A DNA stretch of 64,000 nucleotides from Akkermansia muciniphila. GTDB lineage: Bacteria; Verrucomicrobiota; Verrucomicrobiia; Verrucomicrobiales; Akkermansiaceae. The notes under the pieces are model-generated. The model saw nothing but the letters and a program-made list of their open reading frames with translations, was not told the origin of the DNA and ran no database searches. The translations under genes and the position numbers were made by a program. The stretch is from the NCBI GenBank assembly GCA_945890645.1, contig CAMDCV010000005.1, positions 1 through 64,000 of the forward strand, in the 5' to 3' direction. Of this stretch, positions 47,259-56,039 are shown in pieces; position 1 is the first letter of the stretch, and every line of letters begins with the position of its first letter.

Positions 47259-48399
47259 ATGTCCGAACTTCCTACTGCCGACCTCCTGTCGCTCGATACT
47301 GACGGCCTTCGTAGCCGTCTTTCGAAGCTCAGGAGGTATCTTTGACATCCCTACCCTCGAAAACAAAATCGCGGAACTCGAAACCGCGATGTCGAATCCC
47401 GACTTCTGGAACAATCCCGATAAAGCCCGCGAGGTCAATGGTCAGGCCAGTGCGATGAAAAAAAAGGTCGAAACGTTTCTCTCACTCGAAACTCGCGCGG
47501 AAAATATCGATGCCGCTGTCGCTCTTGCCAAGGAATTCGATGATCTCGATACCGCACGTGAAGCGCTGAGTGAATTCCGCACGCTCGACCAAGCCATTAC
47601 TTCGTTTGAGTTGTTGACCTTGCTCAATCAGCCGAACGACGCGGGCAACTGCTACCTCGTCATTTCCGCTGGTGCTGGCGGCACCGAGGCCTGTGACTGG
47701 GCACAAATCCTCCATCGCATGTACTCGCGCTGGGCCGAGCGCAAAGGCTTCGAAGTCGAAACGCTCGACTGGCAAGACGGCGATGAAGCCGGCCTCCGCA
47801 CCGCTACGATTAAAATCACTGGCGAATACGCCTATGGCTATCTGAAAAATGAGCGCGGCGTGCATCGACTCGTGCGCATTTCTCCTTTTGATGCTGCTGG
47901 CAAGCGCCACACCTCATTTGCGTCCATCGATGCAACACCAGAAATTTCTAACGAAATTAAAATCGAGATCAACGAGAAGGACGTCGAAATCCAGACCACA
48001 CGCTCCGGCGGCAAAGGCGGTCAGAACGTGAACAAGGTGGAAACTTGCGTCATCCTGCGCCACTTACCGACAGGCATTTTGATTCGCTCCTCAGCATCTC
48101 GAACCCAAGGCGCCAATAAGGAACAAGCCTTCGCGATCTTGAAAGCGAAATTGTTCCAGATCGAAGAAGACAAACAGAAAGCGGAGTCCGAGCGCGCCTA
48201 TGGCGAAAAGGGTGACGTTTCTTGGGGTAACCAGATTCGCTCCTATGTGTTCCAGCCGTATCAAAAAATTGTCGATCTACGCACCGGCCAAGAAACGGGC
48301 AACATCCAGCCCGTCATGGACGGCGATATCGATGCCTTTATCGAAGCAAAATTGCGCGGGAAAGTTCGCGTCAAAGGTGCTAAGGACGAAGACGATTGA
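47259..48399 (+). CDS. prfB: Peptide chain release factor 2 with programmed +1 frameshift
   Basis: RF2 recognises UGA and UAA stops and releases the peptide. The zero-frame begins at ATG 47259 and stops at TGA 47343-47345 after 28 codons; the rest of the protein continues in the +1 frame from GAC 47344. The site AGGAGG TAT CTT TGA C matches the canonical RF2 autoregulatory frameshift, including the internal Shine-Dalgarno. Domain markers are the tripeptide anticodon SPF in '[12 protein letters not shown]' and the GGQ motif in '[14 protein letters not shown]'. The total length is about 379 residues. The coordinates cover both frames. Confidence 0.94.
47334..47346 (+). promoter_or_regulatory. 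Programmed +1 frameshift site of prfB
   Basis: It comprises a Shine-Dalgarno-like AGGAGG (from about 47331), the slippery CTT and the in-frame TGA followed by C. Low RF2 slows termination at TGA and favours the shift, so RF2 controls its own synthesis. Confidence 0.93.
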
Positions 48400-48499
48400 T
48401 CCTTAGCAAAAGGAGTCTGCGCAATTTTTTCGTGAGTATCCATCACGTCGATTTCCATTGACGGTGTTGCTCACCTATTCCATTTTACTTTCAACGATC

Positions 48500-49039
48500 A
48501 TGCGGTTTGTTCTTAAAGCTTTGTCATTTGCTGCTCGGCATTTGTTAGCATCCCCGCTTGCGGCTGTGATCGGGTGCTTGCTTTGGACCATCATGTATCT
48601 CGTGCTTCTATTGATTGCGATGATCGGTGGTGGTGGAGTCGGCGGGCCCTTGGCCTATCCTGCCGGACTCTTTGCCATCCTATTGACCAGCCTGTGGATC
48701 GGCTGGGGAATATTTGCTCCTGCATGCCTCGTCGGGATCGTTTCATGCTCGGTACTGAATTGGCCTCGACTTGCTGCGATCCCGATCGTGTTCTTAGCAG
48801 GCTTCGCCTTAAGCTATCTGCATTACGCAGCATATATCGAATGGGTCACCACGCATAGCATGCTTCCGGTGGCTACCGTTTTTAAAAATTATTGCCTATT
48901 CATCTCCATCCCCATTGGCCTCTACTGGTGGATTACCGAGGGTCCAGGCGCCATAATCGATGTCTTTCGGCGGTGGCTTAAAAATCGTCGAGGTAAAAAA
49001 TCACTCGGCAAATCTGCTCTGCCATGCTCGGTCCCCTAA
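48500..49039 (+). CDS. Multi-pass membrane protein, hypothetical
   Basis: A 179-residue protein from the ATG at 48500 (MRFVLKALSFAARHLL); an in-frame start at 48458 adds 14 residues. Four to five hydrophobic segments ('AAVIGCLLWTIMYLVLLLIAMIG', 'LAYPAGLFAILLTSLWIGWGIFAPACLVGIVSC', 'AAIPIVFLAGFALSYLHYA', 'LFISIPIGLYWWI') are followed by a basic C-terminus. I recognise no family. It stands between prfB and yebC with no obvious link to either. Confidence 0.65.
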   Translation: MRFVLKALSFAARHLLASPLAAVIGCLLWTIMYLVLLLIAMIGGGGVGGPLAYPAGLFAILLTSLWIGWGIFAPACLVGIVSCSVLNWPRLAAIPIVFLAGFALSYLHYAAYIEWVTTHSMLPVATVFKNYCLFISIPIGLYWWITEGPGAIIDVFRRWLKNRRGKKSLGKSALPCSVP

Positions 49040-49125
49040 TGACCTAGTTCCCCTCTCCCCCTTCTGTAAGAGAAGTTTTGGCTTATTTCAGCAGGCTCGC
49101 AATTGGCGGGCAAAAGGTAAAAAAA

Positions 49126-49240
49126 AGGGTTGCCACCGGGAATCGGGTGAGGCATAGTTTCCTCGTTAGCACGCAAGGGCACCCCCGATTCGGGAGATGC
49201 CAGCGGCATGCGCCTCGGTTCGGTAATTTTTTGGCCGCCC
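49126..49240 (+). promoter_or_regulatory. Structured region upstream of yebC
   Basis: The 295-bp gap before yebC holds paired segments: GAATCGGG (49140-49147) with CCCGATTC (49184-49191), and GGCAT (49151-49155) with ATGCC (49197-49201), plus a later T6 run near 49230. This could be a leader hairpin or an unannotated RNA. I do not recognise a known riboswitch class. No coding frame is convincing. Confidence 0.35.
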
Positions 49241-49334
49241 CACTTTTTGGACATGTAGCTCACACCCCTTCTTCTGTTTCGTATGCCTTACTCTAGGCAC
49301 GAACCCAAACCACCACACTCTCAAACGATTTTTC

Positions 49335-50087
49335 ATGGCCGGTCATAACAAATGGTCTAAGGTCAAGCACATCAAAGCTAAGGTCGATGCTGTCAAAGGC
49401 CGTATCTTTTCCAAGTGCGCGCACGAGATCGCTCTCGCAGCTCGCGCGGGCGGTGGCGACCCTACGGCTAACGCCCGTCTGCGCACGTCTATCGACAACG
49501 CCAAGGCTGTTTCCATGCCCCGCGAAAACATCGAGCGCGCCATCAAAAAAGGCACTGGCGAGTTGGGCGGCGCGGCCATTCAAGAAGTCACCTACGAAGG
49601 CTACGGCCCATCCGGCACGGCGTTTTTGATCGAAATCGCGACAGATAACCTCAACCGATCCGCCCAAGACATCCGTACGATTTTTTCGAAAAATCAAGGT
49701 GCCGCCGCTACTCCTGGATCGGTGGCCTATCAATTCGAACGCAAGGGCGAAATCATTTTACCTGCGGAAGTAGCCGACAACGAACGCATCCTTGAAGTCG
49801 CAGTCATGGCAGGCGCGGATGATGTGATCTCAGACGAAATAGAACACGTGATTCACACGCCGCCCAATGGTCTCGCGACCGTCGCGCAAGAGCTCCGCTC
49901 CCAAGGCCTTCCGATCCAATCGGAAAAATTTACTTCCATTCCCCAAACTCCCGTCCTCATCGATGATCTCACGATCGCCCGGCAAGCTCTCAAATTGTTC
50001 GACTTGCTTGATTCCTATGACGACACCCGCAACGTTTTTACTAACTTCGAGCTATCGGATTCGATCCTCGCCCAACTTGATACCTAA
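49335..50087 (+). CDS. yebC: YebC/PmpR-family protein
   Basis: A 250-residue protein of the YebC/TACO1 family. The N-terminus 'MAGHNKWSKVKHIKAKVDAVKGRIFSK' is diagnostic. Later segments are 'GGGDPTANARLRTSIDNAKAVSMPRENIERAIKKGTGE', 'YEGYGPSGTAFLIEIATDNLNRSAQDIRTIFSKNQG' and 'AGADDVISDE'. Members act as DNA-binding regulators or as translation factors that relieve ribosome stalling at poly-proline; the Pro-rich Rho encoded next could be a client. It precedes rho by 21 bp. Confidence 0.96.
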   Translation: MAGHNKWSKVKHIKAKVDAVKGRIFSKCAHEIALAARAGGGDPTANARLRTSIDNAKAVSMPRENIERAIKKGTGELGGAAIQEVTYEGYGPSGTAFLIEIATDNLNRSAQDIRTIFSKNQGAAATPGSVAYQFERKGEIILPAEVADNERILEVAVMAGADDVISDEIEHVIHTPPNGLATVAQELRSQGLPIQSEKFTSIPQTPVLIDDLTIARQALKLFDLLDSYDDTRNVFTNFELSDSILAQLDT

Positions 50088-50108
50088 CCCATTGATTCAT
50101 CTCCACGC

Positions 50109-51845
50109 ATGAGCGATTCTTCCCTATCCAACGCTGATCAAACTCCAGCGAAAAAGCGCGCCGCTAAAAAAGCAGCTGTTAAAAAAACATCGTCTGTCTC
50201 CGAATCCGCACCACCTCCTGCGGCAAAAAAAGCAGCGAAAAAAGCGGCAAAAGTCGCTGTTAAAAAAGCGGCGAAAACAGCTATAGTTGCCGATACCACA
50301 GCACCAAAAAAACGCGCTACCAAAAAAGCCGCGCTGCCCCCGGAAGCTCCGGCTCCAGCCGTCAAAACCGCACGTCCGAAAAAAACCGCGACACCAAAAG
50401 CGACCAATGCCCCAAGTGCGGCGCCCGCTCCCGCCCCCTCGCCTGCACCTACTCCGATTGCGGCCGTAGCTCCTGCCGCAGTGCCAACTCCCTCACCTGC
50501 GCCTCCACAGCAACCACAGCATCCACACGCGCATGCTCAACCGCAGCACCAACATCCGCGTCCGCCGCATCAACAGCAACAACGCCAGCACCCGAACGAC
50601 TTCAAAAAGAACAAGTTCAACAAAAATAAAAAGAACGGCTTTGATCGCCACGCCAAAAACAAAAACTTTTCGAATGGCCCCAGTCAGCCGAAGTTCGACC
50701 CTGATGTGGATCGCAGTAATGTCGTTTTAGACGGACCAAAAGTAGAAGTAGAAGGATTGCTGGAAGTTACTCCCAAGGGCAGTGGCTTCTTGCGCAGCCT
50801 CAAGAAAAGCTTCGAAGTATTTAAGGACGATGCTTTTGTGGGCGCGACCATGATCAATCGCCTCGGGCTTCGTACTGGTGCTGTGATCAAGGCTCTTGCC
50901 CAAACCGGACCACGCGGTCCACAAGTAGTGGAAGTTGTATCTGTCAACGATATCCCAGCCGATGAAGCACGCCGCTTGCCCCACTTTGAGGAGTTAACGG
51001 CAGTCAATCCCTCGAAACGCATCCCTTTTGAAAATGATCAAAATCGTTTTACCACTCGTGTGCTCGACATCGTCGCACCCGTCGGTCGCGGCCAACGGGG
51101 TTTGATCGTTTCACCACCACGCTCAGGAAAAACCACACTAATGCTGCATATCGCGGAGTCGGTGCGTCAACGCGAGGACGATAACTTGCACCTGATCATT
51201 TTATTAGTCGATGAACGTCCCGAAGAAGTCACGGAATTCCGCCGCGCTTTGCCGGGGGTGGAAATTTTCGCGAGTTCGAACGATGAACATCCGCGCAACC
51301 ATTGCCGCATCGCCGAGCTGACCATCGAACGCGCCAAACGCCTCGTGGAAGCTGGCAAGCATGTATTTTTGCTAATGGATTCGATTACCCGTTTGGCACG
51401 CGCCTACAACAATACGGGATCGACACAAGGTCGTGGCATCGGATCGGGCGGGGTTACCGTCGGTGCTCTCGAAGCACCGCGACGTTTGTTTGCCGCAGCG
51501 CGCAACACTCGCGGCGCTGGTTCGCTAACGATTTTGGCAACGGCCCTGATCCAAACCAACTCCCGTGCCGACGAAGCCATTTTCCAAGAATTCAAAGGCA
51601 CTGGCAACATGGAGATTGTTCTCGATCGCAAAATCGCGGAAAATTACATTTATCCTGCTGTCGATATCTTTAAGTCCGGCACGCGTCGTGAGGAGTTACT
51701 GCTACCCGAGCACATGCTGCACAAAATCCATCTGATCCGCCGTGGTTTGTCCGGTCACAAACCGCTCGAAGCGATGGAACGTCTGACCTATTTCTTGAAA
51801 AAATTTCCCTCAAATGCGCAGATGCTGTTAGAGATCAAAGGCTAA
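50109..51845 (+). CDS. rho: Transcription termination factor Rho with long disordered N-terminus
   Basis: A 578-residue hexameric RNA helicase. The C-terminal ~380 residues are canonical: 'GLLEVTPKGSGFLRSLKKSF' (cold-shock-like RNA-binding domain), 'VDIVAPVGRGQRGLIVSPPRSGKTTLM'-type Walker A (PPRSGKTT), 'LLVDERPEEVTEFRR', 'MDSITRLARAYN' and 'GSGGVTVGALEAPRRLFAAARN'. The first ~190 residues are unusual: Lys/Ala repeats of the histone-H1 type (KKAAKKAA, about 14-100), a Pro/Ala stretch, a His/Gln/Pro-rich stretch (about 130-165) and Asn/Lys-rich 'KKNKFNKNKKNGF'. Such tails occur in Bacteroidetes and Verrucomicrobia and may bind nucleic acid. Confidence 0.96.
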   Translation: MSDSSLSNADQTPAKKRAAKKAAVKKTSSVSESAPPPAAKKAAKKAAKVAVKKAAKTAIVADTTAPKKRATKKAALPPEAPAPAVKTARPKKTATPKATNAPSAAPAPAPSPAPTPIAAVAPAAVPTPSPAPPQQPQHPHAHAQPQHQHPRPPHQQQQRQHPNDFKKNKFNKNKKNGFDRHAKNKNFSNGPSQPKFDPDVDRSNVVLDGPKVEVEGLLEVTPKGSGFLRSLKKSFEVFKDDAFVGATMINRLGLRTGAVIKALAQTGPRGPQVVEVVSVNDIPADEARRLPHFEELTAVNPSKRIPFENDQNRFTTRVLDIVAPVGRGQRGLIVSPPRSGKTTLMLHIAESVRQREDDNLHLIILLVDERPEEVTEFRRALPGVEIFASSNDEHPRNHCRIAELTIERAKRLVEAGKHVFLLMDSITRLARAYNNTGSTQGRGIGSGGVTVGALEAPRRLFAAARNTRGAGSLTILATALIQTNSRADEAIFQEFKGTGNMEIVLDRKIAENYIYPAVDIFKSGTRREELLLPEHMLHKIHLIRRGLSGHKPLEAMERLTYFLKKFPSNAQMLLEIKG

Positions 51846-51936
51846 GATACTTTTCCCAACAGCGGAGAGCGACAGACGATACGCCTATCTTTTGTCACTT
51901 GCCAGTTCTCATTCGCTGGGCTATATCAGGCCCACA

Positions 51937-52581
51937 ATGAAACGCACTATTGCCACACTGATTCTGTCTCTCAGCACCTTGCTCACCTGTTGCGGAGAGG
52001 ATAAAAATGCCGCCGCTTCTAACAAAGAAGCAGGCACCAAAGTTACCGTCAAAACCAATCACGGCAGCTTTGTCGTTGAGCTTAACGCGGAAAAGGCTCC
52101 GGTCACAGTCGCCAATTTTCTCTCTTACGTGGACAAAAAACACTACGACGGAACAGTCTTTCATCGCGTCATTGGCACTTTCATGATCCAAGGCGGTGGC
52201 TTCGCGGCGGACGGCGGAAATCTAACGGAAAAAGAAACTGGCAAGGGCATTCAAAATGAAGCCAAAAACGGTCTGAAAAATGTCAAAGGTTCCATCGCCA
52301 TGGCACGCACCGGCGACCCAAACTCCGCGACTTCTCAGTTTTTCGTCAACGTCACCGATAACGCCATGCTCGATGCGCCCAATCCTGATGGTCACGGCTA
52401 TGCAGTCTTCGGCAAGGTTGTAGAGGGTATGGACGTCGTCGAGAAAATCAAAGCCGTCCCTACTGGCACCCGCCCACTGACCATGATTCATCCGCGCACT
52501 GGCGAAAAAATCACCCAGCCCAGCCCCGATGTTCCCAACACCAACGTCGTGATTGAATCGATCACCAAGAACGCTAAGTAA
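51937..52581 (+). CDS. Cyclophilin-type peptidyl-prolyl isomerase lipoprotein
   Basis: A 214-residue protein from the ATG at 51937 with a lipoprotein signal (LILSLSTLLTCC, lipobox LTC-C). The cyclophilin core is clear: 'VTVKTNHGSFVVELNAEKAPVTVANFLSYVD', 'HYDGTVFHRVIGTFMIQGGGF', 'SIAMARTGDPNSATSQFFVNVTDNAMLD' and 'YAVFGKVVEGMDVV', with the catalytic Arg of FHRV and the QFF segment. It would fold proteins in the periplasm from a membrane anchor. It is separate from rho by about 90 bp. Confidence 0.94.
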   Translation: MKRTIATLILSLSTLLTCCGEDKNAAASNKEAGTKVTVKTNHGSFVVELNAEKAPVTVANFLSYVDKKHYDGTVFHRVIGTFMIQGGGFAADGGNLTEKETGKGIQNEAKNGLKNVKGSIAMARTGDPNSATSQFFVNVTDNAMLDAPNPDGHGYAVFGKVVEGMDVVEKIKAVPTGTRPLTMIHPRTGEKITQPSPDVPNTNVVIESITKNAK

Positions 52582-52691
52582 CCCAGACGGGCCCTGCGAC
52601 CCGCTCAGATAGTGCGCAAGGTTTCGCAAGAAATGCCCATCAATGCGCATTGCCTAGTCGGGCGGACAAGTTGATGCTTCTCCCCACGCCC

Positions 52692-53825
52692 ATGAATGCC
52701 GAACTCTCCACCACCATGATTCCCACCGAGCACTCCGATCCGATTAACGCCCAAATCCTCGCTATTTCGGAGGATCTCATCGCAGGCTTTCAAGCGCATC
52801 CGTTTCAGCTGATCGCAGAAAAATCAGGTGTACCCTTTGACACCGTCATCGAACGCATCAAGGCGATGGTCGAAGCCGGTGTGATTCGTCGCGTGCGCCA
52901 GACTCTCCTCTCCACCAAGCTCGCCCACGGGGCTCTCGTCGCTTGGCGCTTGCCCGAGGAACATCTCAATGCCGCTTTCGAGTTCATGTCGAAACAGGAT
53001 CCTTTCTCGGGGCACGTCGTCATTCGCTCGACCGATACCGAAGTTTCCGGCTCGGGTTATCGTTTGTGGACGACACTCAAAGTCCCCGTCGGACAATCTC
53101 TCGATCACCATGCCACGGTGTTGAAGCGCCTTGTCAAAGCCGATGAATACTTGCTTATGCCTGCGAATGGCGTATTTGCCTTAGGCGTTGGCCACGTACG
53201 ACGCAAGACTCTCGAACCCGGTGACAAAACCGATGAGCCCGCCGTGATGATGACCACCGCCACCGTCGAGCTCGATGCGGAAGAATGGAGCGTTTTGTTA
53301 GCCTTAAAAGAAGAACTCACCCTTGATGAAATCGGTGCCAATCCCTGGGACAAACGTGCTGAAATTGCCGGAGTTTCGTTAGAGCGATTCTGCGAAGTCG
53401 CGGAAGGTCTCAACCACAAAAAAGTCATCGGTCGTTTTTCCACTTTCCTCGAACACGTCAAGCCCTCTGCCACGGGCGAGCGCGTCACACGTTTCAACGG
53501 CCTCTTCCACTGGGCCGTACCGAAAGGCCGCGAGATCGAAGCTGGCGCGGAAGTCGGTCGACACTTTTGCATGACCCACTGCTACTGGCGCGAAGGCGGC
53601 CCGCAGTTTGGTGATGTCAACATCATGGGCGTTGTTCACGGCACCGAAAAAGATCGCGTTCTAGAGCACAAAGCCGCCATAGACCGCCACCTAGAATCTG
53701 TCGGCATCCCCGTCAGCTACACCAACGTCTTCTGGGGCGGTCGCTCCGAAATCAAACCCTCGGAAATTTCCCCGAAGGTCTATCAAGAGTGGCACGAGCA
53801 ATTCAAAATGGAGCGCGGACTTTAG
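52692..53825 (+). CDS. Fused Lrp/AsnC-type protein resembling siroheme decarboxylase AhbA-AhbB
   Basis: A 377-residue protein made of two related halves, each with an N-terminal winged-helix-like part and an AsnC/RAM-type ligand domain. The first half has 'HPFQLIAEKSGVPFDTVIERIKAMVEAGVIRRVRQTL'. The second has 'LTLDEIGANPWDKRAEIAGVSLERFCEVAEGLNHKKVIGRFSTFLEHVK' and 'FNGLFHWAVPKGREIEAGAEVGRHFCMTHCYWREGGPQFGDVNIMGVVHG', which closely matches the AhbB/NirD-type catalytic domain. AhbA and AhbB are normally separate subunits; here they are one chain. Siroheme decarboxylation or a regulatory role are both possible, and no other haem genes are nearby. The start could be the ATG at 52716. Confidence 0.78.
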   Translation: MNAELSTTMIPTEHSDPINAQILAISEDLIAGFQAHPFQLIAEKSGVPFDTVIERIKAMVEAGVIRRVRQTLLSTKLAHGALVAWRLPEEHLNAAFEFMSKQDPFSGHVVIRSTDTEVSGSGYRLWTTLKVPVGQSLDHHATVLKRLVKADEYLLMPANGVFALGVGHVRRKTLEPGDKTDEPAVMMTTATVELDAEEWSVLLALKEELTLDEIGANPWDKRAEIAGVSLERFCEVAEGLNHKKVIGRFSTFLEHVKPSATGERVTRFNGLFHWAVPKGREIEAGAEVGRHFCMTHCYWREGGPQFGDVNIMGVVHGTEKDRVLEHKAAIDRHLESVGIPVSYTNVFWGGRSEIKPSEISPKVYQEWHEQFKMERGL

Positions 53826-53833
53826 TCCGCTCC
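53810..53833. repeat. Palindrome overlapping the stop of the AhbA-AhbB-like gene
   Basis: GGAG-(CG)-CGGACT pairs with AGTCCG-CTCC around a TT loop, a ~10-bp stem with a 2-base bulge that spans the TAG stop. There is no T-tract. It is similar in style to other short palindromes at gene ends in this window. Confidence 0.5.
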
Positions 53834-53878
53834 TATTCAAAACGGCTCCCTCACCAATTCAAACCTCGTGCCACTGGT

Positions 53879-54853
53879 CTACCGAGCGAAGTAGTAATCC
53901 AGAATCGCACGCGGGGCGGCGGGGGTGTCATCATTAATCTCAACTTCCGCGTTCGACGGCCCCAAGACCTCCTCCGGCAGTTCCAGATCGGGGTTATTAT
54001 GGAGGTAAAGCTGTGACAACACCGTGAGGTTCCAGATCTCCAGAGGCAGGCTACTCAATTGATTTTCACTAAGGTCAAGCTGAGTGAGAGCAGTAAGTTT
54101 GCCGATCTCAGGCGGCAAGGTGATCAGTCGGTTCTGGTGCAAGTGAAGCACCTCGAGCACGGTGAGACTGCCGATTTCCGGCGGTAGGGAATTCAATTGA
54201 TTGTGGCTGAGTTTAAGCTCCGTGAGCTCTCTGAGATTGACAATCTCCGGCGGAAGGGTGGTAAGTTGATTACCCCAGAGTCGAAGATTCTTCAGCGTGG
54301 TGAGTTTGCAGATCTCAAGCGGGAGGATACTTAGTAGATTTTCCGCGAGGGATAGCTCCGTGAGTGCTGTGAGCTGACCGATCTCCATTGGCAGGGTGCT
54401 CAGTTGATTGTCCACGAGGGTAAGCAACGTGAGCTCCGTGAGGTGGCCTATTTCTGGTGGAAGGGTGCTCAGTTGATTTACATCGAGCAATAACCTCGTG
54501 AGGGCGGTAAGATTGCCAATCTCTATCGGCAGGGAGCTTAGTTGATTGCACTGTAGTTGAAGCCCCCTAAGCGCGGTGAGCTTGCAAATCTCAGGCGGCA
54601 GGCTGCTCAGTTGATTATGTCCGAGATCAAGATTCGTGAGCGCGGTAAGCTTGAGTATCTCTGGCGGAAGACTATATAGTTTATTGTCCCAAAGGTTAAG
54701 GCACGTCAGCGCGGTGAGCTTACCAATTTCTGGAGGCAGGACGGTCAGCCCCAAGAAGCCCAGATCGAGAATTTTGCCCTCTTCGCCATACCGATGGCAC
54801 TCCTCAATCCTTTTCAGCGCCTCGTCATAGGCTTTCTGCTCTTCCTCAGTCAT
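53879..54853 (-). CDS. Leucine-rich repeat protein, apparently a truncated Roco-type N-terminus
   Basis: A 324-residue protein. A short N-terminal helix ('EEQKAYDEALKRIEECHRYGEEGKILDLGFLGLTVLP') leads into about ten 23-residue LRRs of the 'LPPEIGKLTALTxLxLxxNQLSS' type. The end, 'DDTPAAPRAILDYYFAR', is the linker that in Roco (LRR-Roc-COR) and related multidomain proteins leads into the next domain, but here the frame stops. The protein lacks any signal peptide or enzymatic domain. It may be a remnant of a larger gene or a free LRR adaptor. The repeats are near-identical at the DNA level (69-bp period), consistent with recent amplification. Confidence 0.8.
   Translation of the reverse strand: MTEEEQKAYDEALKRIEECHRYGEEGKILDLGFLGLTVLPPEIGKLTALTCLNLWDNKLYSLPPEILKLTALTNLDLGHNQLSSLPPEICKLTALRGLQLQCNQLSSLPIEIGNLTALTRLLLDVNQLSTLPPEIGHLTELTLLTLVDNQLSTLPMEIGQLTALTELSLAENLLSILPLEICKLTTLKNLRLWGNQLTTLPPEIVNLRELTELKLSHNQLNSLPPEIGSLTVLEVLHLHQNRLITLPPEIGKLTALTQLDLSENQLSSLPLEIWNLTVLSQLYLHNNPDLELPEEVLGPSNAEVEINDDTPAAPRAILDYYFAR
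54010..54745 (-). repeat. 69-bp tandem repeats encoding LRRs
   Basis: About ten tandem units of 69 bp encode 23-residue LRRs, each with a conserved CTGCCGCCGGAGAT-like core on the - strand. The units are more alike in DNA than expected for old repeats. This is a coding repeat, not a CRISPR array. Confidence 0.75.
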
Positions 54854-55144
54854 TTCTTGTTCCTCAGATATATGGGGTTTCGATTTCGTCTAGGCCGCAG
54901 TTAGAATATTCGCATTTAATCATAGAACACTTCATCGCTCGTGCAGGGGCTTGACAAGCGAAAATGCAGGAATTTTTCAGCAGTAGCCGGGAGGTAGTGA
55001 TAGTTTTCTCACTGTAACGACTCGTGCCCCGTGCCACGCCGTCCCTTCAAACGCCAACCACTGATCACTGCTCGCTCGCCACTCACCACTTCCCCCCATT
55101 TTCCCTGTTGACGAACCATTTTCCCGACGGATGCTACCCCATCC

Positions 55145-55999
55145 ATGACAGGACACAGTGAATCCAATCAACCAACCGATGATGAATCATGGGTCACGGT
55201 CCGGCGTTTTACTACGCTCGATGATGCCTACGATCATGGACTGGTTGTTTTGGCCATGGGAGAGGATTGTCGCGTGGAGCGCGAACCTAACGACGAGGCC
55301 TTTATCTTACAAACAGAAGAGACACCCAGTGCTTCATTGGAAAATGAACTCGATGCCTTCAGCGAAGAAACCATCGCGGCTGTTCACAAATCCGAAATCC
55401 CCGAAGGTCGTAGCTACCCAGCGGGTTGGACGTGGTATTTCGCTTGGTTGACTGCTTTGGTGGCCGCGTATTATTGGCAGGGATCACCCTCTGCTGATGT
55501 GGATCGCTACGTTTCTTCCAGCGTTGGTCTTATTGCAGACGGGGATTTTTGGCGTCCCTTCACCTCGTTGTTTCTTCACGCGGATCTCCCTCACCTTGTA
55601 GGAAATCTGTTAGTCGGTCTTGGCTTCACTGTATTTGTCGCTAGGAGTCTCGGCGCTTGGAAAGCATGGACACTCATCTTGCTTTGCGGAGCACTTGGCA
55701 ACGCACTGAATTCGTGGATTAAGTATCCGGAAGAATTTTATTCGCTGGGAGCTTCGACCGCCGTCTTCGCAGCACTTGGTTTGTTATCGGGCAGTGGCGT
55801 CTCACAAAGCTGGCACATGCGCCCCCACTGGACATGGCCAAAAATTGCCGCCCCATTGTTAGCGGGCATTGTTCTGTTAGGCATGCTGGGGGGAAGCAGC
55901 GACCCACGAACCGACGTGCTTGGGCACGTTTGTGGCTTTGCTGTCGGCCTCGGTGCTGGAGTGGTTGCCGGACATTTCGAACACAAGCCCATGACGTGA
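55145..55999 (+). CDS. Rhomboid-family intramembrane serine protease
   Basis: A 284-residue protein. The first ~90 residues are acidic and soluble, then six to seven TM helices follow. Rhomboid motifs are 'HADLPHLVGNLLVGLGF' (the H-N helix), the catalytic Ser in 'SLGASTAVFAALG' (GxSx pattern) and the catalytic His in 'DVLGHVCGFAVGLG'. It cleaves membrane proteins within the bilayer; the substrate is unknown. TTGACG (55108-55113) and GATGCT (55130-55135) with 16-base spacing may be the promoter. It is divergent from the LRR gene. Confidence 0.9.
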   Translation: MTGHSESNQPTDDESWVTVRRFTTLDDAYDHGLVVLAMGEDCRVEREPNDEAFILQTEETPSASLENELDAFSEETIAAVHKSEIPEGRSYPAGWTWYFAWLTALVAAYYWQGSPSADVDRYVSSSVGLIADGDFWRPFTSLFLHADLPHLVGNLLVGLGFTVFVARSLGAWKAWTLILLCGALGNALNSWIKYPEEFYSLGASTAVFAALGLLSGSGVSQSWHMRPHWTWPKIAAPLLAGIVLLGMLGGSSDPRTDVLGHVCGFAVGLGAGVVAGHFEHKPMT

Positions 56000-56039
56000 T
56001 TTTTCTTTTCCGGACCATCGATCTGCGCAAAGCTCCGCC

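Noticed and set aside
49168-49190. CACGCAAGGGCA, reminiscent of a c-di-GMP riboswitch core
   Set aside because: The rest of the class-I consensus (GNRA-type loop, second ACGCAAAGCC strand) is missing or in the wrong order.
54010-54745. Regularly spaced repeats that could suggest a CRISPR array
   Set aside because: The period is a constant 69 bp, units encode LRRs in frame and there are no unique spacers.
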